In this document: positions 24,801 to 37,859 of the stretch, piece by piece | How the letters are laid out: the number at the start of each line of letters is the position of its first letter | How positions within the stretch are numbered: position 1 is the first letter of the stretch | NCBI GenBank assembly: GCA_963969395.1 | Contig: OZ017797.1 | Location: forward strand, 29,698,001-29,762,000 | Reading direction: 5' to 3' | Length of the DNA: 64,000 bases | DNA from: Pseudoscleropodium purum | Lineage: Eukaryota > Streptophyta > Bryopsida > Hypnales > Brachytheciaceae | Notes under the pieces: generated by a model | Told to the model about the DNA's origin: nothing | Database searches by the model: none | What the model saw: only the letters and a program-made list of their open reading frames with translations | Program-made: the position numbers and the translations under genes

Positions 24801-27800
24801 GTTTAAATTCACATTGGTTTTCAATAAGGACATGAATTCTTTTTTTTCTTCAACTAAAGTCCACGAGAAAATTCTACTTCAAATCTTAGAAGTCCAATTA
24901 AACGTTCTAAACAAAACTTTAAATAGTTTGATAAACAATTGATTTCATTTCCTCATTGTGTATGGGTTTCTTTTCATGTTATACAACATATTGTTCCAAA
25001 ATTGTGCTCTAACAAAGTTTCTTTTGTTTTTTGATTCATCAGTTGGTCCCAATGTTGAATATTTGTATAGCTTTCTACTAAATCTATAGCTTCAATTTGG
25101 GTTTAAAATCCACTCATTGTTTTGTCTTTGTTTGTTTCTTTTCATGTGGTTATAGATACAATAGTTTAAAAGGTCTTGATTTTTTGGTTGGATACATTAT
25201 TAAGTCTATTTTAAAGGTAAATGTTTTAAAACTTTTTAGCAATGAGATAGCTTTGAATGGCACGATGGGGATGATGTCAACTTTTAAACTATTTTGCACC
25301 ATATTCAACATCATACTTTAAAATATCCATCAATATATATAAACAATTTGTAATGATGGCAACAATTTATATTGTTAAACTAATAAATTGACTTTTTGTT
25401 TTTTTATATAAAAAATAGAATTACATTCAATGCTTCACTACCCTAGTTCTTTGTTTTTGTTGCAAGAATATCATTGCTCAATATATTGTCTTTTGAAATC
25501 CTTTTAGTATGGTTTGCTAAACTCAAGCCATTCTCTATGGAATGGCAATTTATCAAGAAAAGATGAATCTACATGGATGACCAACATTGTGGTTATCATG
25601 TTTTTCTAGGAAGGCTCTCTTGAATTCTATGGAAAAACGTGATCCTTTGAAATTCCATTTTGAAGACAATACAACTATTTTGTTTCAAATTTTGAAATAT
25701 TATATATAGTTATCCAAATCATTGTTTATGATGTTTAGACTAATTATTCTAAGAAGCAAAGTGGTATGCTTGTTGTTCAATTTCAATTCCAACTTCTAAT
25801 CCCAAATGACTAAGATTTTATGGTTTTCATTCAATTAATTTGATTGATAATATTGCAAAAAAGATGCTTAGTTTGGCTCAATTTTCATTCACCAAAATCA
25901 CTATAGAGCATTGCATACTTTGGAAAAAATGAATAAATTACAACACCCAAAAATCCCTATTTAACCTAATGAAAACTTTAAAATAACAAATAGCATGCAA
26001 TATGTATAATGGCTATACCTTCAAAACATTCAACTAAGCATTTGAGCATCATTCAAAGGAGTAATATTTTATATTTTATATATTTGATGATTGAAAGAGG
26101 ATTTCCACACATTTTTGAAATCATCCATTTTAGAAAATGAATGAATACATTAAAATGAAAACATTGAATAAATACCCTCTAAATTACTATAGTCTAATTT
26201 CTAAAACTATCAAGAATAAAAAAGACAATTATCCCTTCTATCTTCATCAAACACCTCTTTGTTATTTTTGGTTTGTATTTAGTATACAAAAGATGGATAT
26301 TTCAAGAATTCTTTTTCTTTGCTTCAACAATTATTTTATGTTTTATGTTTTGAAAATTTGACTCAAGAAAAAAATTTATAAGTTTAGATATATGGAATAC
26401 TTTAATTCTTTTTTAAAACATAAAACTATCCACTAAAATCCAAAAGATTGTCTAAACCTATTTGCAAAAAAACATCTAAAACTAAAAGGAGTATCTTTTA
26501 ACTACTACCACAAATCTATCTTCATGACTATAACCTTTTTGTTTACAAGAGAGGTTCATAAACAAGCCCAATTTAGATCACAAATAGTGTTTTTTTGGGA
26601 GCAGTTTATTGCTCAAAAGCTATGCAATTTTTTTGAGGGAATATTGAGTGATAGATTTTTCTATTTTCAATGGATGAAATTATTTGATTACTATGTAATC
26701 TAGGGACAATATTGTTCTATTATGGATGAATGTACACACCTTTTGCTGAATATGTGTGCTTTCATTCACATATTTTTTGCTTCATCCATGTCAATGGAAG
26801 CAAATAGATTCACTACTCAATTAGAAATTATTTTTTGCATTGCCTAGGAAAAATGGAAAAAAACACATTGGTTACAAGTAGGAAACTGAGGCAAAAAAGT
26901 AGATTTAGGGTACATAGGAGGGACCTTCAAATTGCCCTTTGTAGAAAGATAAGGGCACACTTAAGTCTTAAATATACCAAATTGGATTCAATTCAATGAC
27001 TCTTGACTACTTCCACTTGCCCATGTACTTCTCACCTAAATATCTTTTTCATTTGCCCTTAGGGTATTTTATATAGAGTAACCCAATGATGCTAGCATGT
27101 GATTACAAAGATGTGAGTCTTTGAACTTTGAACCTAGTTTTAGGTATGTACCTATAACCATTTGAAAGTGTTTGTAACATATGTACCTATAACATTCATC
27201 TATAACATGAAAAGAGTCTACAACATAGGTTCTTATAATATAGACATTTGTAACCATAGTTCAAGGGGTCTATAATATAGAACATAGGCTCATTGACTCA
27301 TTGATTCTATGCTCACATGCCAATATTCCACCAAATTGTCTTATCCTAATAAATCTAAATCTCATTGAATTTACAAGTAGCTAAATTAATCTAATTATTT
27401 TCTTGGGGCTATATATCAAAATTGAAGGCAAAGTATGTCACCTGCTACACGCTATAATTCACATATTATTAGTTAATGATCATGCTAAAAGTGCTGGTGT
27501 TATTCACTGTCATTGAGTTTTCTTGAATCCTTTATAGAAAATATACAATGACTATTTGACTAAATTTTTTGACTATATAGAATGTTGTTACCAAGTGTTT
27601 AATTACAATGAACCATGAGGAAAATATGTCTTCATATTTCAATTTCTCCCCTCCACCCATTTTGGAAAAATCTAAAGCCTTTAATTCAGTTAAAAAAAAT
27701 TTTGACCCTCGTTCTGACCCTACTCTAATGCCGTTGATCTAGAGTTAAAAAAAAGTAAACCATTGTCGTTGATTGCCACCGTGAGAAATGATCTTGGATG

Positions 27801-30200
27801 TTGTTGATGTGGAATACATAATACAAGACAGGATACATATATAAAATACATGCACGGAATACGGGTATAGAAATATGGATATGGAAATATAGAAATGGAA
27901 ATACGGATATGGCCAATAGATTTCAAATATTCCATACCATTTGCAAGCCAAACTGATGTCACACAAATACAAATATAGGATTAGAGGATGTTAGTCACAA
28001 GCACTTGTCCCAATGAGAAAGTGACATGTGTACTCCTTTTAGATTTTTTGAAAAAGTTTTAACCACCAATGGTTGAATGACATGTGTACCCCATCAATTT
28101 TTCATGTATGGATTTCTTAGAAAACAATGACAATGAACTCTAAAGAAGCAGTAAGTGCCTTTTCATTTTTTTATGGCACATAATACAATGAGTACCATTT
28201 TGAGAACTTTGAAATTCATATTGGTATGTGGAAATTGAACTTGGATTTTGTTTTTTCATATGAATGTTAGAACTTTAGGCACAAAACATGTGTACAAAAT
28301 TATAGTCCACTTTAAATTCAATTTCCACTCTAAATCAAAATATATTTTTAAAATTTTGAACTTTAGTGCATAGAAATACACCATGATTAAAAAAATTGGT
28401 ACACTACAGTAAGCAAACAACCTCTCACAACTTTCAAGAATAAAAGACTATTTGAATTGGATCATTTGTAGAATTCTACATATTGATTGCGGTTAATATT
28501 TATTGGAAGCTTCAATAAAATCAACTTGTTGATTACATCTATTAATTTTCAAAATCAAGATTTCATCCCTCCATGTCTTGAATTTCTAGTTTATTTGTTA
28601 GAAATCAAATAGCTTGAAAGTAAATGGGCAATTTAAGTAGATTAGATAGAACCTTTTTATGAATAATATTCTATAAGTGGGTCTTATTAAGAAACAAATT
28701 TTTGTCTTACTATACATGATTTCATCTTGTTTTTGTTAATGAAAGTTGTTTTGTATATTTCATGGCATGTTATTTAGTGGATTATTTTAGATTGATGTAC
28801 AAATAAATATTAACTTTTGTAGATTAGAGATGATGAATTGATTTTTGCAATGATAGAAGTTGAAGTTTTTCAATCTCTCATTGACATGCCAAATAATGAG
28901 CTTTATCCTTTAAATTAGGAAGTTAGTGATGTTGTAGAAGATGATGAAGAAAAGGAAAGAAATGATGTTGCTACTTGAAATGAAGATGAGTCAAGCATAA
29001 AAGCTCATACTACTAGTAAACACTTGCACTTAAAAAACTTATTTGATTTTACTTATTTAATTTCTAAATATAAAGAATCTTGACAAAATCAATGTTGCTA
29101 ATGTAGTTGTAAGAATAAAAAATTTGTGATATAATACTTGACAGTTTCAATTTATGACCTAGCAATAGAAAGATACAAAGTGAAGGTTTGGATTCAAGTA
29201 CTTCCATTTATCCTAAGGTTAGGGATAGTATTTTTTATTGTTGCATAGGTTTTAGGTTGTTGGAGAGATGAATTCTATGGCTTTGAAAAACTACAACAAC
29301 ATTACAGATTCATAGGGTGTTAGTATGTTCATCCTTGAATAATTAAAAACCAAAATGGCAAAGTTTTTGAAAATTAGCTTTAGATTTAAATTTTCAAAAA
29401 CATACATAATAACTTCAATTTTCTACAATATAGGTGATTTATTCCAAATCACTTAATAAATAAATAAAAATTTAAAGAAAAATATTGCTAATTATATGAA
29501 AACATCTTGAAATATTGCATCCTAGAAAGACTAAGCATAGCATAATTATCTAAGTAGTAATAATAAAAAATGAAAAATCTCAAGAGAGTAGATATTTTGG
29601 CATTTAAAAATATAAAAGATTTGATAAAAGATTTGAATATAAAACAAAAATATGACATTTGTAAATATCTTTGAAGATTGTTGTGTACCAAAACAACCAC
29701 CAAAATATTTTTATCCAAATTGCAATATGCTTGTAGAAAGATATTCATTTTCCAAGATGTTATACTACATAAATTAGCTAATTTTAGAATTTTTTTCATG
29801 AAGAAGCTCATAGCAACTTAGACTCCTAGTTTAATTGAAAAGTCTTGTTCCTTCTAAATTTCCACTCTAAGTTTTTTAAATTGAATTTTCAATAGTATTC
29901 TACCCCCCCAAAAGCAAGTGTCATGTATTTTTTTAAATCAAATGGTTTGAATAAAAAGTTGTCCTATCTACAGTTATTATAAATCACAACTAAAGTAGAT
30001 TATTATTCTCAAAGTTCTTAATGAAAAAGGATTTGGCATGTTTTTTTTGATGAAAATTATGAAAATATTTCTTTAAATTTTCTATTGAGTGTCCTATACA
30101 AATTTGAAATATAAAAATCTAAGACATTTAATTAAGGGCAATTTTTAAATAATCAATTCTATTTGGAATATAAAAATCTTTATAAAGTCTAGAATGGTTT
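24801..30200. other. Long AT-rich, gene-poor interval
   Basis: No intact gene was found. Short open frames of 60-107 codons occur but show no domain, consistent codon pattern or splice context. Contents that stand out are an irregular CTATAACAT-rich stretch at about 27130-27290 and an inverted TATCC-type array at about 27780-27960. The rest is probably decayed repeats that I cannot name. Confidence 0.5.
27780..27960 (-). repeat. TATCC/GTATT array, inverted copy 3
   Basis: GGATACATATATAAAATACA, GGAATACGGGTATAG, ATATGGATATGG and ACGGATATGG units form a degenerate array on the opposite strand to copies 1, 2 and 4. Several overlapping minus-strand frames here result from the repetitive sequence. 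Confidence 0.5.
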
Positions 30201-30204
30201 TATA

Positions 30205-30842
30205 TATCTTCATTCCAACATTTTTGTTTGTGGGTAGTTATGGATTCTTTACTCTATAATCAACTTTGAAGTCCTTTATGTTACTCAATTTTCAATATTT
30301 TTCGAAAAAAATAAAATCTTAGAATGTAGATTGTTTATTACAACATTGCAACCATTGGGATGGGCATTTTTCAATTCCATAATTAAATTCTTAACAATTG
30401 AATATTTTGAATCATTTTCTACTACGATGTACTTACTAGTTTTTTTCCTATAATTACAGTTCTAAACAATCTGAAATTACATAACTACAATTCCATGTGA
30501 TCTAAAATTTTTCAAGCATGTGGCCAATTTATTTTTAAAAAAAGAATCCAAAGAAGCACCATCATTTTGGACATTTTTTCATAAAAAAGTGAGCTTGTGA
30601 AGTGCAACTACCATGTTTTTTGCAGGGCCAAAATAATGATTTTAGTGACTTTGAATGCTTACATCTTGCAATCCACAAGATGAAAATTTCTGGAATTTTT
30701 ACCACATGTTTTCAAGTCAGCAAAATACAAGATCCTATGATTATATATGTCAAAAAATAATTAAAAATTTGGTGCTTCTACTAAATTTGACAATTTTTGA
30801 GCTTTTTCAGTGAAAACATAGTCATGGAACTTTAAAAGTTAA
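30205..30842 (-). repeat. Family A element, partial copy A6
   Basis: About 640 bp closely similar in direct orientation to 56590-57203 (within A5). Landmarks are TGGGTAGTTATGGATTC, ACAACATTGCAACCATTGGG, GTGAGCTTGTGAAGTGCAAC and CTACAAGATCCTATG-type blocks. It ends GGAACTTTAAAAGTTAA, the family-A terminus with TTAA at 30839-30842. Its other end is not resolved. Confidence 0.65.
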
Positions 30843-33800
30843 CTATGGAAAACCACAAATGAGGATCATATTTGATTGATCCCTTAACCAAAGGTTTGTT
30901 TCAATGGTTTTTTTAATTAGTTTCTACTATCTATTAATTTAACTCCAAGCATACTTTGGGCATGAAGGTATTGGATTGTACCTTGATGAAAGAAAGTATT
31001 GAAGAACAAAAATGGCTTTCTTAAAAAAAAAATTAGTTGGAAGTGTTGGTTGTTGTAAAGTCAATTGCTAGTAAAAGATCTATAGACTACAATATGCAAT
31101 GTTGATCTAATCCAAAATACCTTAATTGTAATGATGGGGATGATTTTTTGATGTGGCTTCTATTCATTGCAACAAGTAGATAATTTGTGCCTATCTTTGT
31201 ATCTTTGCAAAATACCTATAGAAATATGCTAATAGTGGTTTTCCAAAAAATAACTTTTGAATGAGGTTTTCACTGCATCAGGCATCATATGGCTAATTGT
31301 GCAATTGCCGCACACAAGGCAAAGTTGTTTAAGTAGTTTTAAAAGAAACAAATTTAATCAAACATGAAGAAAATCTTAGTGTGTAAGTGCTATTGTTACA
31401 AAGGAACAATTGCCTTTGGATAAGTTATCAATTTGTAAAGTACATGAAGCTTTTTTTGCTACTATATGGTTGCAAAACTTTCATAAAAGACAAGCATTGG
31501 CTAAAGCACCAAATTTTGGCTTTGTAGATGATGAAAGTAAGAACAAGTATTCTAGTAATTATGCAAGTATAGAAGAATGCAATCTTCTTACATTTATATA
31601 GGCATTCTTGAATACTTGCTCAATTAAGAATGCAATCACAACACTAAAATGGATCAAATTATTCAAGTAGCTAGAATGATCATTCAAACAGTGATTAATA
31701 TCCAAAAGATGCACAAATTGCATCTTCTGGGTGCATAGTGATAAAAGTACTATTTTCAATGAAATAAATTACTTATTTAATTCATAGTTTAGATTTTTTA
31801 TTTTCATAGCCATCGCACCCCACATCTATATTTTTCAAAGATACAAATGAATTGTAAACAATATGGGATATTTGGAATCCATATCTATATCCATATTTTG
31901 TCTAGGTATGCATATATTCTTTATATATTATATATTCTATAATATTGTACCTTGTATCAATATCTATAGTTCCAAATTTTGTATTATGTAGCCATATCTC
32001 ATATCCATATTTCATATTCAACAACCAAGATCAACAATGATCAACAACGATTGTTTAAATTGGAGATCAATGACAATCAAGGTAGAAGGATTAAAGATAT
32101 CAATGACTCTAGATTTTTTTTTAAAGGGTGGATGGGTGATTAATTGGAAAATTAAGCTTGTATAAGCTTGCATGCATCTTTTGGATGCATAGTCCCTTCT
32201 AACAACAATCTTGATGAATGTTGGAGATGTTGATAGAGATGATGCAAATGAAGCTCACTTACAAGGAACATATAGAATTGAACATTTTAAAGATGTATTT
32301 TGGAAATTTAGGCTAGAGAAAAAATGTTTTCAAAGAATGGAGACTCCTTCAACATTGTGTAAAGGTGGTAGTTTTAGAATCTTGAATGGATCAAGTGCTG
32401 CAATTGATCAAACAACTAGTTGTAAATAATGGTGAGTTTAAATTGTGTCATTCACAAGTGGATATTTCTTATGAATAGAGAACTTCTTTTTAAAAAAAAT
32501 AAAGGTTTTTATTTAATTTTTATTTACTTATTAAATTTATGTGTTTCTTCAACCATGTAATCATGTGATTTTGGAGGTGAGACAGTTGAAAGGTAAAAGA
32601 CAACAAAAGCCAAATTGCCATTATATTGAGGATGAAGCACATGTAATTTCTTCTTCATTTGTTCCTATACATGAGACTAGGTCTTTTATGAAGAATAAAA
32701 GTATAGTAGGTTGAATTCAATTTAAAAAATCTTGAAAAGAAACAAAAACAGATAACTCATTTAATATGATTAGAAAATATGGAATTGTTCGAGGATTCAA
32801 CATGCAAAGTATTTACAATAAAAAAATTATCACCAATTCAACAACCTAATTTCAATAATATTGTTTTGATATTCAATACTATTTCATAGATTTTATTTTT
32901 CTTGTAGATTTTAGAATTTCATATCTCATTATTTTAGCAATGGTAGAAAAAACCATAAAAAAAAATTGGGCAAAAAGATGACAACAATGGTTCCTTGATG
33001 AGTGTTATTCTCAAAAGCAAAATGTTAGGTGCAAAGCTACAAAGCTTGTGAAGATGAATAAATTTGTAGCTTGATCAATATGACAAGATGCAAAAGTCAT
33101 TAAAAAAAATGTTTCAACTATTAGGTACACCAAATGTAGTAGAAATAGTTCATTATTGTCATCTATTTAAAATGTATCTCTACTTTGATATCTATGCACT
33201 TGTGATGATCCTTATATTGTTCATCAATGCAAAATGGCATATGAGAAATGTATAAAGAACTTAGAGAATGGTCTTCAAAAATGTGCAATTTGAACCTTGA
33301 GATGGTTTGGAACCTTTGGTATGTATTAGATAGTTGAAAGAAAAATGAACAATTCATTGTCAAAGTTGCTAAAGTATGAGTAGGGAGCGACAAGGGACAA
33401 GCATTGAATAGAACCGATTTTAGAAAATCTTATGAAAAATTAAAAACTTTTCACCATAAGATGCCTGTATTCGTGATTGAAGATAAATATTTATGGTTAT
33501 AAATGAGTTTAAAGACAATGAATGGAGATGAATGGAATGAATGGATTTGGATGAATTTTTTGTAGTTGATTTTGTTAGATGAAATACATTTGTTGTTCAT
33601 TGCATTAGACGATGAAAGTCTATTGAATGGGATTAAAAACTCAGTTGCTTAAGTAAAAGATTGATGTCCAAGTTCTTTAAATTAAAGGTAAAGAAGTTGC
33701 CAAAGGACCTTCCTTTTATTACTTTGGAATTTTATTTAAACTGCAATTTCAAATTTCAAAATTTCAAAATTATTTTCTTCAAAAAAAAATTGTATTTAAA

Positions 33801-33960
33801 AAAATAATAATTAAAAAAAATTTAATTCAATAGATGGTACTTTGAATTTGAGGAACAATTTTTTATTGCTAAAGGCACACTCCCCATATTAATCTGGAGA
33901 AAATTTAAAATACTATATTAAAAAAATTCAAAAAAAATTCAACAAAGAAATTATTATTAT
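30843..33960. other. AT-rich interval, possible decayed coding remnants
   Basis: Short plus-strand frames at 31410-31601 and 32211-32429 and less repetitive sequence to about 33640 could be remnants of an old transposon or gene, but no domain was recognised. A TATCC-type array lies at about 31845-32080 beside AACAATATGGGA and a GATCAACAATGATCAACAA run. No intact gene was found. Confidence 0.4.
31845..32080 (+). repeat. TATCC-type array, copy 4
   Basis: Degenerate CCATATCTATATCCATATTT units follow AACAATATGGGA and precede ATCAACAATGATCAACAACG, the same order as in copy 1 at 19490-19700. Confidence 0.5.
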
Positions 33961-33964
33961 TTTT

Positions 33965-34510
33965 TAATTAGGGCTCCTTAGATTCCAAGGAACCCTTCCT
34001 TGTATTGCTAACTACCAAGAGAAGGCTCTTTGATTTTTGGGGAGCCTTTTTTGGTGCTAAAAAAAGTTATTCGGAGGTTATTTAAAGGTCTTAAGTTCTT
34101 TGTAAAGGTACATTTATGCTAATGGAAGACTTTTTGGAGTCCAAAAAAGGCTCCTTGAATTCCAAGAAGCCTTGAGCTGAATAATTTTATTTATTTATAA
34201 ATTTTTTGTAGTTCAAAATTTTTCTAAATTAATAGAAGGAAGGTGTTTCTAGCAACAAGAAATCAAAGATTTTCTAAATTGAATAGAAGAAAGGTGTTTC
34301 TAGCAACAAAAAATCACTTCTCAGATCCAAGGAGCCATTTGTTGATTACAAAGATTTAAAAGAAACTTGAAATAAAAAAGTTTTACTAGAAAAATTCTTT
34401 TGAATTTTTTTTGAATTTAAAAAAAATCACAATTCAAATAATCCTCTTGATTCCAAGATAGAGGGTCTTTTGGCAACAAAAAATGGCTCCTTGGATCCGA
34501 TGAGCTGCTA
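33965..34510. repeat. Array of GGCTCCTTGGATTCC hairpin words
   Basis: Hairpin-forming words such as GGCTCCTTAGATTCCAAGG (about 33970), GGCTCCTTGAATTCCAAGAA (about 34147), ATCCAAGGAGCC (about 34325) and GGCTCCTTGGATCC (about 34484) are scattered through AT-rich sequence. A tandem pair sharing GGTGTTTCTAGCAACAA lies at about 34238-34312. No coding role is seen. Confidence 0.5.
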
Positions 34511-36074
34511 CATAAATAATATATATTTTCTATTAATTGATTTTCATAATGTTTGAAATTATTTTTCAATTATTCCAAAAAATGAATGCATAACATGGAT
34601 GAAATTCATTTGCACATCACCTTAATTATAGTACCTTTTATGTTGTGGAAGAGGTCAGGCTATTATTTTTGGCCCTACTTACAACATTTGAGTGCTAAAG
34701 AACTACCTTAAATCAAACATTTTTTAGCAATAAATTGATTTTTTGAACATTTAATTTTCAGTAATTTTTATTTTGGTAATTTTGACATTACTATTTTTGG
34801 ATGTGACATCACGATTTGTGACTTTGACATGTCTCTTTTTAGTAAAAAAAGTCTTAGTAAGTGTTCAAGTCTAAACACTTGTTGCTCATTGCTTCCCGCT
34901 TACACTTTAGTGTCATTGAATTCATTGTCGCTATATCAACCACTAATGGGGCAACTAGGAGAAAACATCATAGATTGTAGACCTTGCGAGAAGTTATAAT
35001 ATTGGTTGAAGTGTCACACAAAGTGGTAGAGGAAAATGGATGATTATAAAAAAAGCTTGCATTTTTAACTATTGGGTATAGATCATTAGATGACCTCAAA
35101 GTTGATTTTCTAATATTGTCATGTATCATTTTAGAGGGAATAACTTCAAGAAGTTAATTTACTATTAGCTAAATGGCTCAATTACTCTATTGCAATACTA
35201 CTTGGTGACAAGAGCAAAGTATCCTCTTAGGATGATGACATTGTTATAAATTTGCTTGGTGGAATTGTAGATTGACTAAAATAGATTATTGTTATTAAAT
35301 ATTGTATTTATGATCATTAGTCCAATTTTGTCCTATTTATAAATCTACTTGAACAAGAAGTGCCAATTTAGTCTCAATGAGAACATGAGATAGTGTTACC
35401 TAGCAAATCTATGGTGAGGAGGAACCTCATCACACTACCAAGAGCAAAAGGTTCTTGATGAAGGTGATGTTCTTTGTCATTGTTTGGCCACAATATGATG
35501 TGAGTCTTAGTCATCTTTTCAATGGAGATGGCATGTGGCCATTTATCTTTCAAGAGATGGCACAACTTATAGAAGGAATTGTCCAAGAAGTATAATGGAG
35601 GCAAAGTGCATTCAATTGATTGACAAGCCACAAATTAAGGAAATGTTGCAAGAAAGGTGTTGTCAACCATTCGAGAAGAATGGCCAATGAATTGGGTATG
35701 CAAGATCAACAATTCTATATACATGCAATTTGATAATGCAAGGTTGCTCAGGAGAAGATGACTTGATCGAAGTTTTACTAAAATACAGATTCAACATCTC
35801 ATTCGAGTTCCAACTTGCAAACAATTTTGACATGGATCTCTTCAATAGTATCTAGTTGCTACAACATCAAATTGAGTAGAAGGCTATAGATAATCCCATA
35901 GTTGTAACAATCAAAGCATTCAAAGACTTTGAGGTGGAGAAGTTGAACAATAGCATCCTCACCTAAGTACATCAATGCATGGTTGAGATGGTCAAAAATG
36001 ATGAAAGTAACAAGTTCAAGATGCCTCATGTAGGCAAGGCCAAGCTTTGTAAGACAAGAATGCTCCTTGATTGC
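34511..36074. other. AT-rich interval, no recognised gene
   Basis: From about 35370 to 36050 the sequence is less AT-rich and has two minus-strand frames of 85 and 60 codons. Neither shows a known domain. This could be a decayed retroelement or an old gene remnant. I cannot support a call. Confidence 0.4.
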
Positions 36075-37039
36075 TTAACCCCTCAAGGCCCTAGGCCTTT
36101 CAAGCTTATTAACATGGTAGCTTTTGAAGTCCTATAAATGTAAATGTAACTAAGTTATACAGATCTTAACCATACAATCTTGTAGTACACATGTTGTAGA
36201 TGGCATGGATCAAATTTGAAGTCATTTGACCTTGTAGATTGAAAGATTATAATGTTTTAGTGTTGAAAAAGAATGCTGAAATTTTCCTAAAAACACATTC
36301 GGAGGTGAAATTTGAATTCTGAACCTTCTCAAATGAAAAAACTTTAAACTGAAAAGTGCTTGAAAATCAGCATACATATACATTGGTGAAAAAAATATCA
36401 TTTGATTGACTCATTGTGTCTACAAAATGGCTTTGAAATGTCAAGAAAAGTTGCCAAGAATTACATCCAAGGCTGAACCTCCTTCTACTAAAATGCCTTT
36501 GAGTCACTCATTATTTCTTGGATTGATATGAATTTTTTTTGACACAAACTAGACTAGTATGTGCAACTTTTCCAAAAAGAATTATTGAAAATGAGCATTG
36601 TATGAAGAAGAAATAGGACGCCAAAATTCACTATAATGAAAAACTATTAGGGTTTTGAACTTCGAATTGCTCCCAAACATTCAAAACAACTTAGATTGAT
36701 ATGAAAATTTTACCACAAGAACTACACTTCAAGGGGAATATAGTCCAACAAATTTTATTTAAAAAAACTTTGTATGAAGGAGATATAAGCCCCCAAAGTT
36801 ACAGCCATCAAGTGCAGTTTTGTGAACCCAAATTATACTTGTGAACTTCGATTGGATTTCAAGAAACTAATTCATCTTGGATTGTTCTTAAAATTTTACC
36901 ACATAAATTAGAAAAGTATTTTCAACTTCTCCAACAAGTTTTATTGGATTTGGACATTAGATGCAAAAGTTACATTACTTTGAATTGGACTCAAACTATG
37001 TGAGGCTGCTTTTGAGCCCCTTGGGCATTGAGGGGTTAA
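36075..37039 (+). repeat. Family B TIR element, copy B2
   Basis: Starts TTAACCCCTCAAGGCCC and ends GGGCATTGAGGGGTTAA, inverted termini of 17 bp with one mismatch. It is 965 bp, co-linear with B3 and inverted relative to B1. Its right TTAA (37036-37039) is also the left TTAA of element C1. Confidence 0.8.
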
Positions 37040-37859
37040 CCCCTGAATTTCCAACTCACCATATTTGGTTGATCTGAAATTTAAGGCTCATTTTGGTGTG
37101 GGAAATTAAATTCATTTGACTATTTTTTTTAAAAATTGGGCAGTTTTTAGGGTTAAATATCAAAAACTTTCATTTTTCACTAAAAAAAAAGGTAAACGTT
37201 TGATTTTCAAGAAGTCTTAACAGCCATGTATGTCCATTAGTAAAAGAGTAAAGCTTGCTAATTTTACTTCATTTCTTAACTTTGAACAAAGTTTGCCAAT
37301 TTCACTTGATTTGAGACCTAGAAATTTGTACTTATCTATTTGCTTTGAAAATGGTCCCAACAAAAAGAGTGAAGTGTTTTCATGATTTTCACCATTGAAA
37401 ATTTAAGCACGCAAGTGTTGATTTGGAGTTATTTGTAATTTATACTTATCACAAAAAATTGCAATCCAACAATTGCAAGGTGGATTGTGTAATGAATTTG
37501 ATATTTTTTCAATTGTGATTAAGTTTTTTGAAAGTGCATTTTAGTGTACTAACACAATTTGTAATTGTTCATGTCACCTCCATTTCCAAAAAAATTTATG
37601 TGTAAATTTTTGGAACATTGTGGGAAGAAGCAACATACTAAGAATAAAAAATGTACATTTCTCTTATTATAATCTCACAACTCTTATGCAATTTTGCACT
37701 CAAAATTGGTGAACATACTAATAGAAATCTCTTTAATTAAACATCCATGCGATTAGATTTTGAAAAAAAAGCAATTTGCTTCATTAGGGTTAACTATAAG
37801 CTCGTGCTCATTTTTCATAGTCAAAACACATTGAAAAGGCATGGGCATTTAGGGGTTAA
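37036..37859 (+). repeat. TIR element C1, sharing a TTAA with B2
   Basis: Starts TTAACCCCTGAATTTCC and ends GGGCATTTAGGGGTTAA, giving inverted termini with a few mismatches. The element is 824 bp and non-coding. Only one TTAA separates it from B2, the pattern expected if one element inserted into the TTAA flanking the other with duplication of just those four bases. Confidence 0.7.

Noticed and set aside
29488..29811. 107-codon minus-strand frame
   Set aside because: AT-rich, biased to Phe/Leu/Ile/Lys, no domain and no repeat of the frame elsewhere; likely chance.
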